A stretch of 64,000 nt of DNA from Aurantibrevibacter litoralis (GTDB lineage Bacteria > Bacteroidota > Bacteroidia > Flavobacteriales > Flavobacteriaceae), in the NCBI RefSeq assembly GCF_034651555.1, contig NZ_JAYEEQ010000005.1:146281-210280 (forward strand), read 5' to 3'. The position numbers and the translations under genes are program-made. Below are positions 9,873 to 19,227 of the stretch, in pieces. Each line of letters opens with the position of its first letter. The stretch's first letter is position 1. The notes beneath the pieces were generated by a model, which was given only the letters and a program-made list of their open reading frames with translations, searched no databases and had not been told where the DNA came from.

Positions 9873-10469
9873 ATGAACCTCGATTATTCTGATAGTAGTA
9901 AACTTATTTCGGAGCTTATTAATGGAAAGGAGGATGCCTATGCGTTTTTGGTAGATACCTATAACCATAGGTTGTGTGTGTACGCCATGGGGTTAACCAA
10001 TGACAAGGATAGAGCAGAGGATATTGTGCAAAATGTTTTTATACGAATTTGGGAGATGCGGAAGAATTTAAAGGCCTCCTTTTCAATTAAAAGTTATTTG
10101 TATAAATCGGTTTATAATGAATTCATAGATCAAAACAGAAAACGACAATCTGTTACGGCTCTAGAAAAGAAATACATTGAAGCGCTAGATCAAATTGTAG
10201 AAATTGATGAAGATCGACTGGAAAAGCGTATTTTACTGGTGCGGCAAGAAATTGAAAGATTGCCTCCAAAATGCCGAAAGATTTTCTTTTTAAGCAAGGA
10301 AGAAGGGCTGAGTAATATGGAGATTGCCGAGCGTCTTGATCTTTCTGTAAAAACCGTTGAAGCCCAAATGACAAAGGCTTTTGCGAAACTACGCGCAAAA
10401 CTAGTTGGCACACCCCGACTAGAGCCTTTATTTTTTCTTCACTTCGGGAAGTACATTCCAATGGAATAA
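9873..10469 (+). CDS. ECF RNA polymerase sigma-70 factor (Bacteroidetes FecI-like)
   Basis: 198 residues from the ATG at 9873. An in-frame ATG at 9825 would add 16 residues that do not belong to the family, and 9873 is the conserved-looking start (MNLDYSD). Region 2 is at about 20-85 (DRAEDIVQNVFIRIWE) and region 4 at about 125-180 (LPPKCRKIFFLSKEEGLSNMEIAERLDLSVKTVE), the helix-turn-helix that reads the -35 element. It pairs with the divergent fecR to control the SusCD locus. The C-terminal tail beyond region 4 is about 15 residues longer than usual. Confidence 0.93.
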   Translation: MNLDYSDSSKLISELINGKEDAYAFLVDTYNHRLCVYAMGLTNDKDRAEDIVQNVFIRIWEMRKNLKASFSIKSYLYKSVYNEFIDQNRKRQSVTALEKKYIEALDQIVEIDEDRLEKRILLVRQEIERLPPKCRKIFFLSKEEGLSNMEIAERLDLSVKTVEAQMTKAFAKLRAKLVGTPRLEPLFFLHFGKYIPME

Positions 10470-10837
10470 TACCCCCCATCCATCGGCTTGCAATTGTAAT
10501 GATCTAAAAATCTCTTTTAATTGTGTTAATTTAGTCCTATAGCGTTATTTGTATAGTTAAAAATCGTTTGTTTTATACGGAAAGCAGCAATTGTTCGTTA
10601 AAAACACCATGGATCATCTTGTGAAAATAACCCTAAAAGCACGGTATATTTATCTAGATACGTAACGGCGGATTACAGCTGCCTATCCTGGCGGGTCTTA
10701 CCGTTTAAAGACAATATAATTATATGAAACGAGCCATGCTAAAATGTAGAACACACAGGAGAATGATCAGTGGCGAGTTCCATTCCTGCGCTGAGCGCAG
10801 GCGAAACATGACCCATTTTATAAAATAGATAGAACAC
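10470..10837. other. Intergenic region with an isolated palindrome
   Basis: No gene was recognised. It contains a perfect inverted repeat CCTGCGCTGAGCGCAGG at 10785-10801 (8-bp arms around one G). This shares CTGAGCGCAG with the 25-nt insert found in two copies of the dispersed repeat. Otherwise it is AT-rich and featureless. Confidence 0.6.
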
Positions 10838-11332
10838 ATGAATAAATATTTTTTGGTAGTTCTTTGGCTCTTTAGTTTTGGTTTTGCCATAGCGCAAGTG
10901 GCAGATGATAAGTTAAAACATTTGGGTGCCGGTGTGGTAATTGGCGGTCTTGGAGGGTTGGCTGCAAACAAGCTATTTAACGGTGACCGGTATTGGACCT
11001 GGTCTGCTGCGGTTGGTGGCAGCCTTGCTGCAGGAATCGTAAAAGAGAGTTATGATGAGTCTAGAGGTGGCAAATTTAGTTCCAGCGACGTGCTCTACAC
11101 CACATTGGGCGGAATAATCTCTGGTTTGGCCTTTGAGCTTTTTGTGAACCGCAAACAATGTCGTAGACGTGGCCGACCCTGTAGTTGTTATGCTTCCATT
11201 ACGCCAGCACCTGCCAAGACGTCCATTAAAATAGGGATAATCCCCGCAGATCTCTCAGAAAATGCGTCGCGTAGTTTAGTATCGGCCATGCAAGCGCAAC
11301 AGCTGCGGCTACATCATTATGCTATGCATTAG
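10838..11332 (+). CDS. Small secreted/membrane protein, possibly YfiM/DUF2279-like
   Basis: 164 residues. An N-terminal signal peptide (LVVLWLFSFGFAIAQ) is followed by ADDKLKHLGAGVVIGGLGG, glycine-rich hydrophobic segments and SAAVGGSLAAGIVKESYDES. The DKLKH start and the later GxxKExxD motif resemble the YfiM-type family of small envelope proteins. The C-terminal third is Cys/Arg-rich (CRRRGRPCSCY), then becomes low-similarity sequence that may be eroded. Function unknown. It stands alone and faces the minus-strand LpxR-like gene. Confidence 0.6.
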   Translation: MNKYFLVVLWLFSFGFAIAQVADDKLKHLGAGVVIGGLGGLAANKLFNGDRYWTWSAAVGGSLAAGIVKESYDESRGGKFSSSDVLYTTLGGIISGLAFELFVNRKQCRRRGRPCSCYASITPAPAKTSIKIGIIPADLSENASRSLVSAMQAQQLRLHHYAMH

Positions 11333-11438
11333 GTTGGAATAGCGCTCTGGGGACAAAAATCTTGTGACTATTAGCTAAGATCCTTTCGCCACGGTTCAGT
11401 GCTACAATTAAAACGGAGTATAAGATATTCAAGGTTGC

Positions 11439-12404
11439 TTAAAAACGACGTGAAATGGAAAACACCATAAACTGATGTCTTATGGTTTGCGATGCTTCGG
11501 CAGCGTTATAACGGTAGCCCACAAAATAACCTGTGTTCCTTTTTTGCCATTGAAAATCAATACCACCATGAAAGACAACCTTTTCCGGGGCCACTGTAAA
11601 TTCCGAGCTATCGCCAAAAAGATGACCTTCTAATAGGGCGTTATAGCCCACAAAACGATATCCGGCTTTTATACTTACAAAAAGCTCACTAGTTCCAACA
11701 CGCTTAAAGGCCATGCTGGAGGAAATGGGATTGCGTTTTCCAAAATGCAAGAGTAGCTCGGGCTGTGCATAGATATCCTTAGTACCTAATGCAATTTGCG
11801 GATGAAATCCAAAATAAATGCTGAAAGGATTGGGTGCCCATTGCCATTCATAGACATAGGCAGCATACATATTGGTATGGAAACTGTTCGCAATCTGACC
11901 TACCCAAGTGGGCTCATCCGAGGATATAATTGTCCTATGATACCATTTTTGAAGGCTTCCGGCACCCGAGATGCTTCCCGTTACACCAAGGAGTACACCC
12001 AGTTCTAATGCATGGTTCGCTTTGGCATAGGACCAAGCGCCTTGTACCCCTAAAAAACCAGCATAAGGCCGATCCATTTTATTAAAATCACTTGTTTCTA
12101 TTTCAAATGGGGTATGCATTTCTTGTGTAAGGGTAAATGAAAGTTGTTCGTTACCATTGCTAAAAAGGCCATTCGGAAAGGCCTTTCGAAACGTGAAAAA
12201 TAACCCTGCAGTATAATAGTAATCGGTGCCCATAAGCAGATCGTTGTCATGGCGTATTTCTATTTGATAGGGTAAGGTGGCGGCAATAATGCTATCGTGC
12301 AGTTGCTGCGCGTAAACGAAATTGTAACATAAGAGAAAAGCAAGTGCTATATAACTGGCGGCTGTTGGTTTTGGTAGAACTCCCTTCGATGTCTTCAAAA
12401 GCAA
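11439..12404 (-). CDS. LpxR-family outer-membrane protein (putative lipid A 3'-O-deacylase)
   Basis: 321 residues with a signal peptide ending near FVYAQQ. The motifs RHDNDLLMGTDYYYTAG (about residues 52-68) and MDRPYAGFLGVQG (about 111-123) are typical of the LpxR/DUF2219 beta-barrel family, whose Asn/Asp/His site removes the 3' acyloxyacyl chain of lipid A. The C-terminus ends in a barrel strand with terminal aromatic residue (FMVFSISRRF). Enzymatic activity is inferred from family only. It is transcribed away from the two-component operon. Confidence 0.85.
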   Translation of the reverse strand: MLLKTSKGVLPKPTAASYIALAFLLCYNFVYAQQLHDSIIAATLPYQIEIRHDNDLLMGTDYYYTAGLFFTFRKAFPNGLFSNGNEQLSFTLTQEMHTPFEIETSDFNKMDRPYAGFLGVQGAWSYAKANHALELGVLLGVTGSISGAGSLQKWYHRTIISSDEPTWVGQIANSFHTNMYAAYVYEWQWAPNPFSIYFGFHPQIALGTKDIYAQPELLLHFGKRNPISSSMAFKRVGTSELFVSIKAGYRFVGYNALLEGHLFGDSSEFTVAPEKVVFHGGIDFQWQKRNTGYFVGYRYNAAEASQTIRHQFMVFSISRRF

Positions 12405-12759
12405 TATGTGTTTAGGTCAAAAGGCGTGTCGTGTGTCAAACCCCATTCATCTTATGTTTTGGCATAGCCCAATATACATAGATATAATTTGTTTGTCGAT
12501 AAAGTACCTCATACTTTCACCCGATTCTCCTATTTTTGGGTTGGATTCAAAAGAAGGGTTCGTTGTAACCTACTTTAATAAAGGTGCCTTTATGAGACAA
12601 AATTGTTTCGTATAGATAAAGAGCTCATGAGTTGCGACCCACGCCATGGTATTATATTTTGAACAAGACAAATTAAGTTCCCGTTTTTAAGCTTCAATTT
12701 TAAGCATATCTTAAGAAAGACCTAAGGCTATTATAAATTTAAAGCGTAACTTTTGTACC
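12405..12759. other. Intergenic/regulatory region upstream of the metal-efflux operon
   Basis: No convincing gene. Open frames here are short and lack family features. The last 90 bases hold the TTAAG array described separately and the start region of the response regulator gene. Confidence 0.55.
12673..12727 (+). promoter_or_regulatory. TTAAG direct-repeat array, probable response-regulator operator
   Basis: TTAAG occurs at 12673, 12687, 12700 and 12711, and CTAAG at 12722. The last three are exactly 11 bp apart, one helical turn, as expected for OmpR-family dimers binding head-to-tail. The copies at 12700 and 12711 also form the palindrome-bearing core TTAAGCATATCTTAAG. It ends 32 bp before the response-regulator start and covers where a -33 element would sit, which suggests autoregulated activation (inference). 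Confidence 0.6.
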
Positions 12760-13428
12760 ATGAGAATTTTAATCGTAGAAGATGAGCCAGGTATTTATCA
12801 GTTTCTTAAACAAGGGCTTGAAGAAGAATCCTATATGGTAGATGTGGCCGTAGAAGGCCAAAAAGGACTTCAGTTGGCACTTTCCGGCGCATACGATTTG
12901 TTACTGCTAGATTGGATGGTTCCGGGAATGAGCGGCATTGAGATTTGCAGGCAGTTTAGAAAAGAATTTAAAGAAACCCCAGTTCTATTTTTAACTGCGA
13001 AAGATACGGTAGATGAGACCATTTTTGGATTGCAATCCGGGGCGAATGATTACATTAAAAAGCCCTTTCATTTTGAAGAACTTTTAGAACGCATTAGAGT
13101 ACAGCTACGTCCAAAATCCGGCGAACATCATATTTTCACCTTAGGCACTATTAGCTTAAACACTGCAAAGCATCAGGTGTTAAAAGAGGGCAAGGAGATT
13201 TCGCTAACACAAAAGGAATTTGCCTTACTAGAATATTTAATGCGCAATAAAGGAATGGTATGCCGAAGATCCAGAATAATAGAACACGTTTGGGATATTC
13301 ATTTTGATTATGATACCGGAGTTATCGATGTTTACATTAATGCGCTGCGCAAAAAACTGCACCTTTCGGAAACAGAAAATTACATACAAACAGTAAGGGG
13401 TATAGGTTATATTGCTAAAGAAGGATGA
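12760..13428 (+). CDS. OmpR-family response regulator (CusR-like)
   Basis: 222 residues. The receiver domain (1-115) has acidic pocket EDE at 7-9, phospho-acceptor Asp50 in LLLLDWMVPG and the KKPF lysine. The winged-helix Trans_reg_C domain is at about 128-220 (TQKEFALLEYLMRN, VRGIGY). It overlaps the downstream histidine kinase by 4 bp (ATGA), so the two are translationally coupled. With the RND pump genes immediately downstream, it most likely senses heavy metal and activates efflux. Confidence 0.93.
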   Translation: MRILIVEDEPGIYQFLKQGLEEESYMVDVAVEGQKGLQLALSGAYDLLLLDWMVPGMSGIEICRQFRKEFKETPVLFLTAKDTVDETIFGLQSGANDYIKKPFHFEELLERIRVQLRPKSGEHHIFTLGTISLNTAKHQVLKEGKEISLTQKEFALLEYLMRNKGMVCRRSRIIEHVWDIHFDYDTGVIDVYINALRKKLHLSETENYIQTVRGIGYIAKEG

Positions 13429-14813
13429 GTCTAAATTTCAAAAACAGAATTGCTCTATTATATATGCTGGCTACGGCTATCATGATTGCCTTTGCCTTTG
13501 GCGCTGTTTATTTTGTAGTACAGGAAACCGTATATCAAAATATAGATAGCGATCTGGCGTATGAAGCCAACAAACACACTTCCGAAATTAAGATAGTGGG
13601 CGATAGTATTAAAATCATCAACAAAAAAGAATGGGAAGAAAGGGAGCATCGGGAGGTACAGGTAAACCCGGTGTTTATCCAAATATTAGATAAAGAAGGA
13701 AGGTTTATGGATAAATCGCCTAACCTAAAAGAACAAGAGCTTTATTTTAGGGAAGGGGCATCCTATGGGGGGCATTATAACGAAACCCTGAACCAAACAA
13801 GCATACGTCAAGTGCAGGTACCTATAGAGGTAAATAGTAGCCTTCGCGGATTTATCATTGCGGCCATGTCTTTAGAATCTTCCAAAATGGTATTATTAAA
13901 CCTGCGGAATGTGTTGTTTATCTCCTATTTGTTGGTATTGGCGATACTCTATTTTATTTCTAGGTATTTAGCCGGAAGAAATATTGCGCCAATTACCCAT
14001 ATCACGGAGACCACGAACAGAATTACCAAAAACAACCTGAATGAACGCGTAGCGCTACCAATGCACAAAGATGAGCTTTTTGAACTCTCGTCCAGTATAA
14101 ATGAACTTTTGCAACGTATTGAAAATGCCATTGAACGAGAACGCCAATTTACCTCAGACGCATCACACGAACTGCGAACACCTTTGGCCTCATTAAGAGG
14201 AACTTTGGAAGTGCTTATTAGAAAACCCCGAGAACAGGCAGAATATGAAGCCAAAATTGCGTACAGCCTTTCCGAAATAGATCGGATGACGACCACTATA
14301 GAACAATTATTACTACTGGCTCGCTTAGATAGCAATAGCAATAAAAATAATACTAGCGTTACCCTACCATTGATGGCTATTGTGGATGACATTCTTTTGC
14401 GGCATAAAACCGAAATTACGGCTAAAATTTTAAAAATTGATTGTACTTCGGATGCTCCGGTAGAAGCAGCTGTGCCGCTATACTATTCCAATTTAATTCT
14501 AGATAATAGTATACATAATGCCATAAAATACTCTAAAATTAGGGGCAAAATTACCATTAAAATACACCACACAAACACGCATCTTATTTGCGAAGTTAAA
14601 GACAACGGAATTGGAATTAAACAGGAAGATGTAGGTTTGGTTTTTAATCATTTTTTTAGATCGGAAGCTTTAGACCATAAGCATATTACCGGCAATGGAC
14701 TTGGGCTTTCTATTGCTAAAAAAGCTGCCGAGGCTATACAAGCCCATCTATCTGTAGAAAGTGAACTTGGCCAAGGAATGCGGTTTACAATCTCATTTTT
14801 AAGGGAATCTTAA
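13425..14813 (+). CDS. Membrane sensor histidine kinase (CusS-like)
   Basis: 462 residues. TM1 is at about 10-32 and a periplasmic sensor region at about 33-160. TM2 is at about 163-182, then HAMP at about 183-235. HisKA has phospho-acceptor His248 (SDASHELRTPLASL), and HATPase_c has N box DNSIHNAIKYS (360-370), G1 DNGIGI (393-398) and G2 GNGLGLS (423-429). All catalytic motifs are intact. The partner is the overlapping response regulator. The metal ligand is not evident from the periplasmic region. Confidence 0.93.
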   Translation: MSLNFKNRIALLYMLATAIMIAFAFGAVYFVVQETVYQNIDSDLAYEANKHTSEIKIVGDSIKIINKKEWEEREHREVQVNPVFIQILDKEGRFMDKSPNLKEQELYFREGASYGGHYNETLNQTSIRQVQVPIEVNSSLRGFIIAAMSLESSKMVLLNLRNVLFISYLLVLAILYFISRYLAGRNIAPITHITETTNRITKNNLNERVALPMHKDELFELSSSINELLQRIENAIERERQFTSDASHELRTPLASLRGTLEVLIRKPREQAEYEAKIAYSLSEIDRMTTTIEQLLLLARLDSNSNKNNTSVTLPLMAIVDDILLRHKTEITAKILKIDCTSDAPVEAAVPLYYSNLILDNSIHNAIKYSKIRGKITIKIHHTNTHLICEVKDNGIGIKQEDVGLVFNHFFRSEALDHKHITGNGLGLSIAKKAAEAIQAHLSVESELGQGMRFTISFLRES

Positions 14814-14879
14814 GGCAAATAACAGCAAATACTTAGGTGCAACCTGTACTTTTAAAAAATAGAATATTAAAAACCAACT

Positions 14880-17800
14880 ATGTTAGAACGCATCATACAA
14901 TACAGTATTCATCATAAACTAATTATCTTATTGTTTACCGCCATTGTGATTGGTTTTGGGGTGTATTCTCTTTCGCATATTCCCATTGGTGCGGTGCCGG
15001 ATGTTACCAATAATCAAGTACAAGTTATTACCACTTCTAGAAATTTAGCTACTGAAGATGTTGAAAAGTTTTTAACGTATCCTGTGGAGTTAGAAATGGC
15101 TAATTTACCTGGTGTTGAAGAAATTCGCTCCATATCTAAGTTTGGACTTTCGGTAGTTACCGTGGTCTTCGAGGATAAAATAGGAACCTATCTACCCCGA
15201 CAGCTCATTGCCGAAAAAATAAAAAGCGCCGAGGAACGTATTCCCGTAGGTTTCGGAACGCCTTTTATGGGGCCTGTTTCTACTGGTTTGGGCGAAATTT
15301 ACCAATATGTAATAGACGTTGATGCCAAGCACAAAGACACCTATTCCCTATCCGATATCCGAACGATACAAGACTGGATTGTAAAACGACAGCTATCCGG
15401 AATACCCGGCGTGGTAGAAGTCAATACCTGGGGAGGTCATTTAAAGACGTACGAAGTGGCTGTTAATCCCGAAAGGTTACGTGCTGTAAACGTTTCTATT
15501 TTGGATGTTTTTACGGCTTTGGAAAAAAACAATAGTATCGCCGGTGGTAGTTATATAGAAAAAGGAAATGAAAGCTTTTTTATTCGGGGAGAAGGCTTAG
15601 TAAGCTCTTTATCCGATATTGAAAATATTGTGGTTGCCAACCGGGATGGCATTCCATTGCTTATTCGCGATATAGCAAAGGTGGGGTTTGGCAGGGCAAA
15701 TCGCTTTGGTGCCATTACAGGGAACGGGGAAGGAGAAAAAGTACTGGGGCAAGTTATGATGTTGAAAGGAGCCAACTCTAACTCCGTCATAGAAGCCGTG
15801 AAGCAGCGCGTGGCTGAAATTCAGAGCACCTTACCGACAGGGATAAGCATCAATCCTATTCTGGAGCGAAGTGAACTTATTTCGAAAACCACTTTTACCA
15901 TTGCCGAGAACTTAATTCTAGGTTGTTTAATTGTTATTTTTGTAGTGGTACTCTTGTTGGGTAACTGGCGTTCCGGTTTGGTGGTGGCATCTGTTATTCC
16001 CTTATGTATGCTCTTTGCGCTATCGCTCATGTACGTGTTCGACGTAGATGCTAACTTAATGAGTTTAGGGGCTATCGACTTTGGAATAATTATAGACGGC
16101 GCCGTTATTATTGTAGAATTTATTGCCTTTAAAATTACCAGTCAACGCACTACACTATTGGCGCTTCCTGTACACGAAAGGCAAGGTCTCATAGACCGCA
16201 TTACGTATCAAGGCACCACAAAAATGATGAACTCCGCCGTTTTTGGGCAGTTAATCATCATCATTGTATTTATTCCTATTCTATCTTTGGTGGGCGTAGA
16301 GGGGAAAATGTTTCGGCCTATGGCCATGGTATTTTGTTTTGCGTTACTCGGAGCCATGATTTTTTGTTTCACCTATATTCCGGTAATGGCATCGCTTTTT
16401 ATCAAACCTGCTAATACCGATAGAAAGACCATTTCTTCGCAATTAATTGGGTTTCTTCAAAACAAGTATGTGCCCATTATTACCTGGGCCATGCGCAGAA
16501 AGAAGTTGGTTTTGGGATTGGCCATTTTAGTATTGATTTTTTCCGGGTTGTTGTTTAGCCGAATGGGGGGCGAGTTTGTACCTACACTAGATGAAGGCGA
16601 TTTTGTTATACAGCCCGTGCTTAAAACAGGCACTTCCTTATCTAAAACCGTAGCGGCAACAACACAGATGGAGCGGATTCTTTTGACCTTTCCGGAAGTA
16701 GCCCAAGTGGTAACGCGTATTGGTGCTGCCGAAGTACCTACCGATCCTATGTCTATGGAAGAAAGCGATGTGATCATTAAATTAAAACCAAAAAATGAAT
16801 GGGTTTCTGCCGAAAGCAAAGATGAATTAGCCGATAAATTTAAGAAGGCATTGACCGACGAAATTGCCGGTGTAGATTTTGAATTTACCCAACCCATTGA
16901 AATGCGGTTTAATGAATTGATAACTGGAGTAAGGGCAGATTTAGCCATAAAGATATTTGGCGAAGATTTAGAAATTTTACATCGCAAAGCCGTGGAAATT
17001 GAAAAAGCCATAAAGGATGTGGAAGGTGCTGCAGATATTATTGTAGAAAAAACGGAAGGATTACCCCAAATGTCGGTTACCTACGATCGTCAAAAAATTG
17101 CCAAATACGGAATGAACATCGAAGACCTGAACAAAGTGGTTACCATGGGTTTTGCCGGAATGTCGGCGGGGACTGTGTTTGAAGGTGAAAAGCAATTTAA
17201 TTTGGTTGTTCGATACGATGAAGCACACCGGAAAGATATTGGTAATCTTGAAAGAACCGCGGTTATGTTGCCCAATGGTAATACACTTCCTTTAAGCGAA
17301 TTTGCCCAAATAAACTATACAACGGGGCCTGCAAAAATTTCTAGAGACGACACCAAACGGAGAATAGTGGTGGGTGTTAATGTACGCAATAGAGATTTAG
17401 AATCTGTGGTAAATGATGTGCAGCGTATTATAGAGCGCGACATTAAATTTCCTGCCGGTTACACGGTTAGTTACGGCGGACAGTTTGAAAATCTTCGTGC
17501 GGCTTCTAAACGCCTTACCATTGCCGTTCCAATTGCCTTGGTATTAATTTTTGTATTGCTCTATTTTGCTTTTAATTCCGTAAAAGAAGCCTTACTCATA
17601 TACAGTGCCATTCCGCTTGCGGCTATTGGTGGCGTGCTGTTGCTTTATGTTAGAGGACTTCCTTTTAGCATATCGGCTGGCGTAGGATTTATTGCCCTTT
17701 TTGGCATCGCCGTTTTAAATGGTATTGTTTTAATTGAAGAATTTAAAGAATTAAAAGCGCATGGTATTACCAACATAAATAAACGAATTCTTATGGGAAC

Positions 17801-19217
17801 AAGAAACAGACTGCGCCCGGTGTTGCTTACCGCTGCTGCTGCTGCTTTGGGATTTTTACCTATGGCAATTTCTACTTCGGCAGGGGCAGAAGTACAACGC
17901 CCACTAGCTACTGTGGTGGTAGGTGGATTAATTACCGCAACCATTTTAACGTTGGTAGTACTCCCTATCCTTTACAGTATGTTTGATCGGAAAGACCATA
18001 TACCCAAGCGGAAATTAAAAGTTAATTTAAAAGCACTTCCCCTTTTGGTCCTTTTGGTTTTGCCGGTTATGGGCAGTGCGCAATCTCGTGAGATTTCCGC
18101 GCAGGAGGCTTTGGAAATTGCATTGGAGCATAACAAAGGATTACGCGCTGCTGCACAAATGGTAGATCAATCAAAGCAATTGGTAGGCAGTGCCTTTAAC
18201 TTAGATAAAACCCAAATTTATTATAATTATGATGAAAATAATATTGCACCAAACGGACTAGCCTTACGTGTGTTCGGGATTAGTCAGTCCTTACAATTTC
18301 CCACCGTTTACGGCGCGCAACGCCGGTTGGAAAAACAAAAGGTAAATTTGGCTTCGCAGCAATATCGATTGTCCGAAAGATTGCTCACCAAAGAAGTAAA
18401 TTTGGCGTATTACAATGCCGTATATCAAAATAATCTTGTTGCGCAATATGCCTATTTAGACAGCCTTTACGGGCAATTTGCCAATGCCTCTGAAAAAAGA
18501 TATCGTGTAGGTGAAACCAACCTTTTAGAAAAGCTCACTGCCCAAGCCAAGCATAAAGAAATAGCCGTACAATTGGCACAAAGTAGGGAAAATGAGAAAA
18601 AAGCTCTTGCTTTATTACAACAATGGCTGCAGTCAGATTCCTTGTATGCGATTTCCGGTCGTAAAATGCCCAAGCTAGTCCTTCTGGATTGGAATGCTAC
18701 CGAACACCCCGGAGCACAATATTTAGAGGCGGCACAAGACTTATCGGAAAGTGCACTAAGGCTGGAACGCCAAAAACTATTGCCCGATTTGCAAATAGCA
18801 GCCTTCCAAGGTACTAATAGTGGTGCAGATGTAAGGCAATATGCTGGCTTTCAGGTTGGGGTGGCTGTTCCCCTTTGGTTTGGGGCACATAAAGCGAAGA
18901 TCAATGCCGCAAAAACAGAAACTCTTATTGCCGAAAATCAACTCGAAAATTATAAGATCCAATTAGAAGCAAGTCATCAAGGACTACTGTCCGATCTTAA
19001 AACTTTTGAAGAGGCACTCACCTATTACGAGACAACCGGAAAAACCTTAGCCGACCAATTAACCACTAATGCCTCCAAAGCCTTTGTGAACGGCGAATTG
19101 GATTTTCTACAATATGTACAATTATTGGAAAGCGCTAAAACTATTGAAATTAACTATTTACAAAATCTTTTTCAGTACAATAGAACGGTTTTAGAACTTA
19201 ACTATTTAACGAACTAA
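14880..19217 (+). CDS. CusA/CzcA-family heavy-metal RND pump fused to a TolC/OEP-type outer-membrane channel
   Basis: 1445 residues, against about 1040 for an ordinary HME-RND pump. Residues 1 to about 1040 are a complete RND protein: VPDVTNNQVQV, the TM4 relay segment DANLMSLGAIDFGIIIDGAVIIVEF carrying the Asp/Glu proton relay, GGEFVPTLDEGDF, and TDPMSMEESDV in the porter domain. A hydrophobic stretch at about 1052-1067 ending GSAQS looks like an internal signal/anchor. It leads into an outer-membrane efflux protein (OEP) domain of about 375 residues with heptad-rich helices. Pump and exit duct are therefore made as one chain, presumably separated by processing after the AQ site (inference). 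Metal specificity (Cu/Ag versus Zn/Co/Cd) is not decidable here. Confidence 0.93.
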   Translation: MLERIIQYSIHHKLIILLFTAIVIGFGVYSLSHIPIGAVPDVTNNQVQVITTSRNLATEDVEKFLTYPVELEMANLPGVEEIRSISKFGLSVVTVVFEDKIGTYLPRQLIAEKIKSAEERIPVGFGTPFMGPVSTGLGEIYQYVIDVDAKHKDTYSLSDIRTIQDWIVKRQLSGIPGVVEVNTWGGHLKTYEVAVNPERLRAVNVSILDVFTALEKNNSIAGGSYIEKGNESFFIRGEGLVSSLSDIENIVVANRDGIPLLIRDIAKVGFGRANRFGAITGNGEGEKVLGQVMMLKGANSNSVIEAVKQRVAEIQSTLPTGISINPILERSELISKTTFTIAENLILGCLIVIFVVVLLLGNWRSGLVVASVIPLCMLFALSLMYVFDVDANLMSLGAIDFGIIIDGAVIIVEFIAFKITSQRTTLLALPVHERQGLIDRITYQGTTKMMNSAVFGQLIIIIVFIPILSLVGVEGKMFRPMAMVFCFALLGAMIFCFTYIPVMASLFIKPANTDRKTISSQLIGFLQNKYVPIITWAMRRKKLVLGLAILVLIFSGLLFSRMGGEFVPTLDEGDFVIQPVLKTGTSLSKTVAATTQMERILLTFPEVAQVVTRIGAAEVPTDPMSMEESDVIIKLKPKNEWVSAESKDELADKFKKALTDEIAGVDFEFTQPIEMRFNELITGVRADLAIKIFGEDLEILHRKAVEIEKAIKDVEGAADIIVEKTEGLPQMSVTYDRQKIAKYGMNIEDLNKVVTMGFAGMSAGTVFEGEKQFNLVVRYDEAHRKDIGNLERTAVMLPNGNTLPLSEFAQINYTTGPAKISRDDTKRRIVVGVNVRNRDLESVVNDVQRIIERDIKFPAGYTVSYGGQFENLRAASKRLTIAVPIALVLIFVLLYFAFNSVKEALLIYSAIPLAAIGGVLLLYVRGLPFSISAGVGFIALFGIAVLNGIVLIEEFKELKAHGITNINKRILMGTRNRLRPVLLTAAAAALGFLPMAISTSAGAEVQRPLATVVVGGLITATILTLVVLPILYSMFDRKDHIPKRKLKVNLKALPLLVLLVLPVMGSAQSREISAQEALEIALEHNKGLRAAAQMVDQSKQLVGSAFNLDKTQIYYNYDENNIAPNGLALRVFGISQSLQFPTVYGAQRRLEKQKVNLASQQYRLSERLLTKEVNLAYYNAVYQNNLVAQYAYLDSLYGQFANASEKRYRVGETNLLEKLTAQAKHKEIAVQLAQSRENEKKALALLQQWLQSDSLYAISGRKMPKLVLLDWNATEHPGAQYLEAAQDLSESALRLERQKLLPDLQIAAFQGTNSGADVRQYAGFQVGVAVPLWFGAHKAKINAAKTETLIAENQLENYKIQLEASHQGLLSDLKTFEEALTYYETTGKTLADQLTTNASKAFVNGELDFLQYVQLLESAKTIEINYLQNLFQYNRTVLELNYLTN

Positions 19218-19227
19218 TGATATTACC

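Noticed and set aside
12406..12615. Plus-strand 69-codon open frame before the response regulator
   Set aside because: No family features or signal; lies in the promoter-containing gap.
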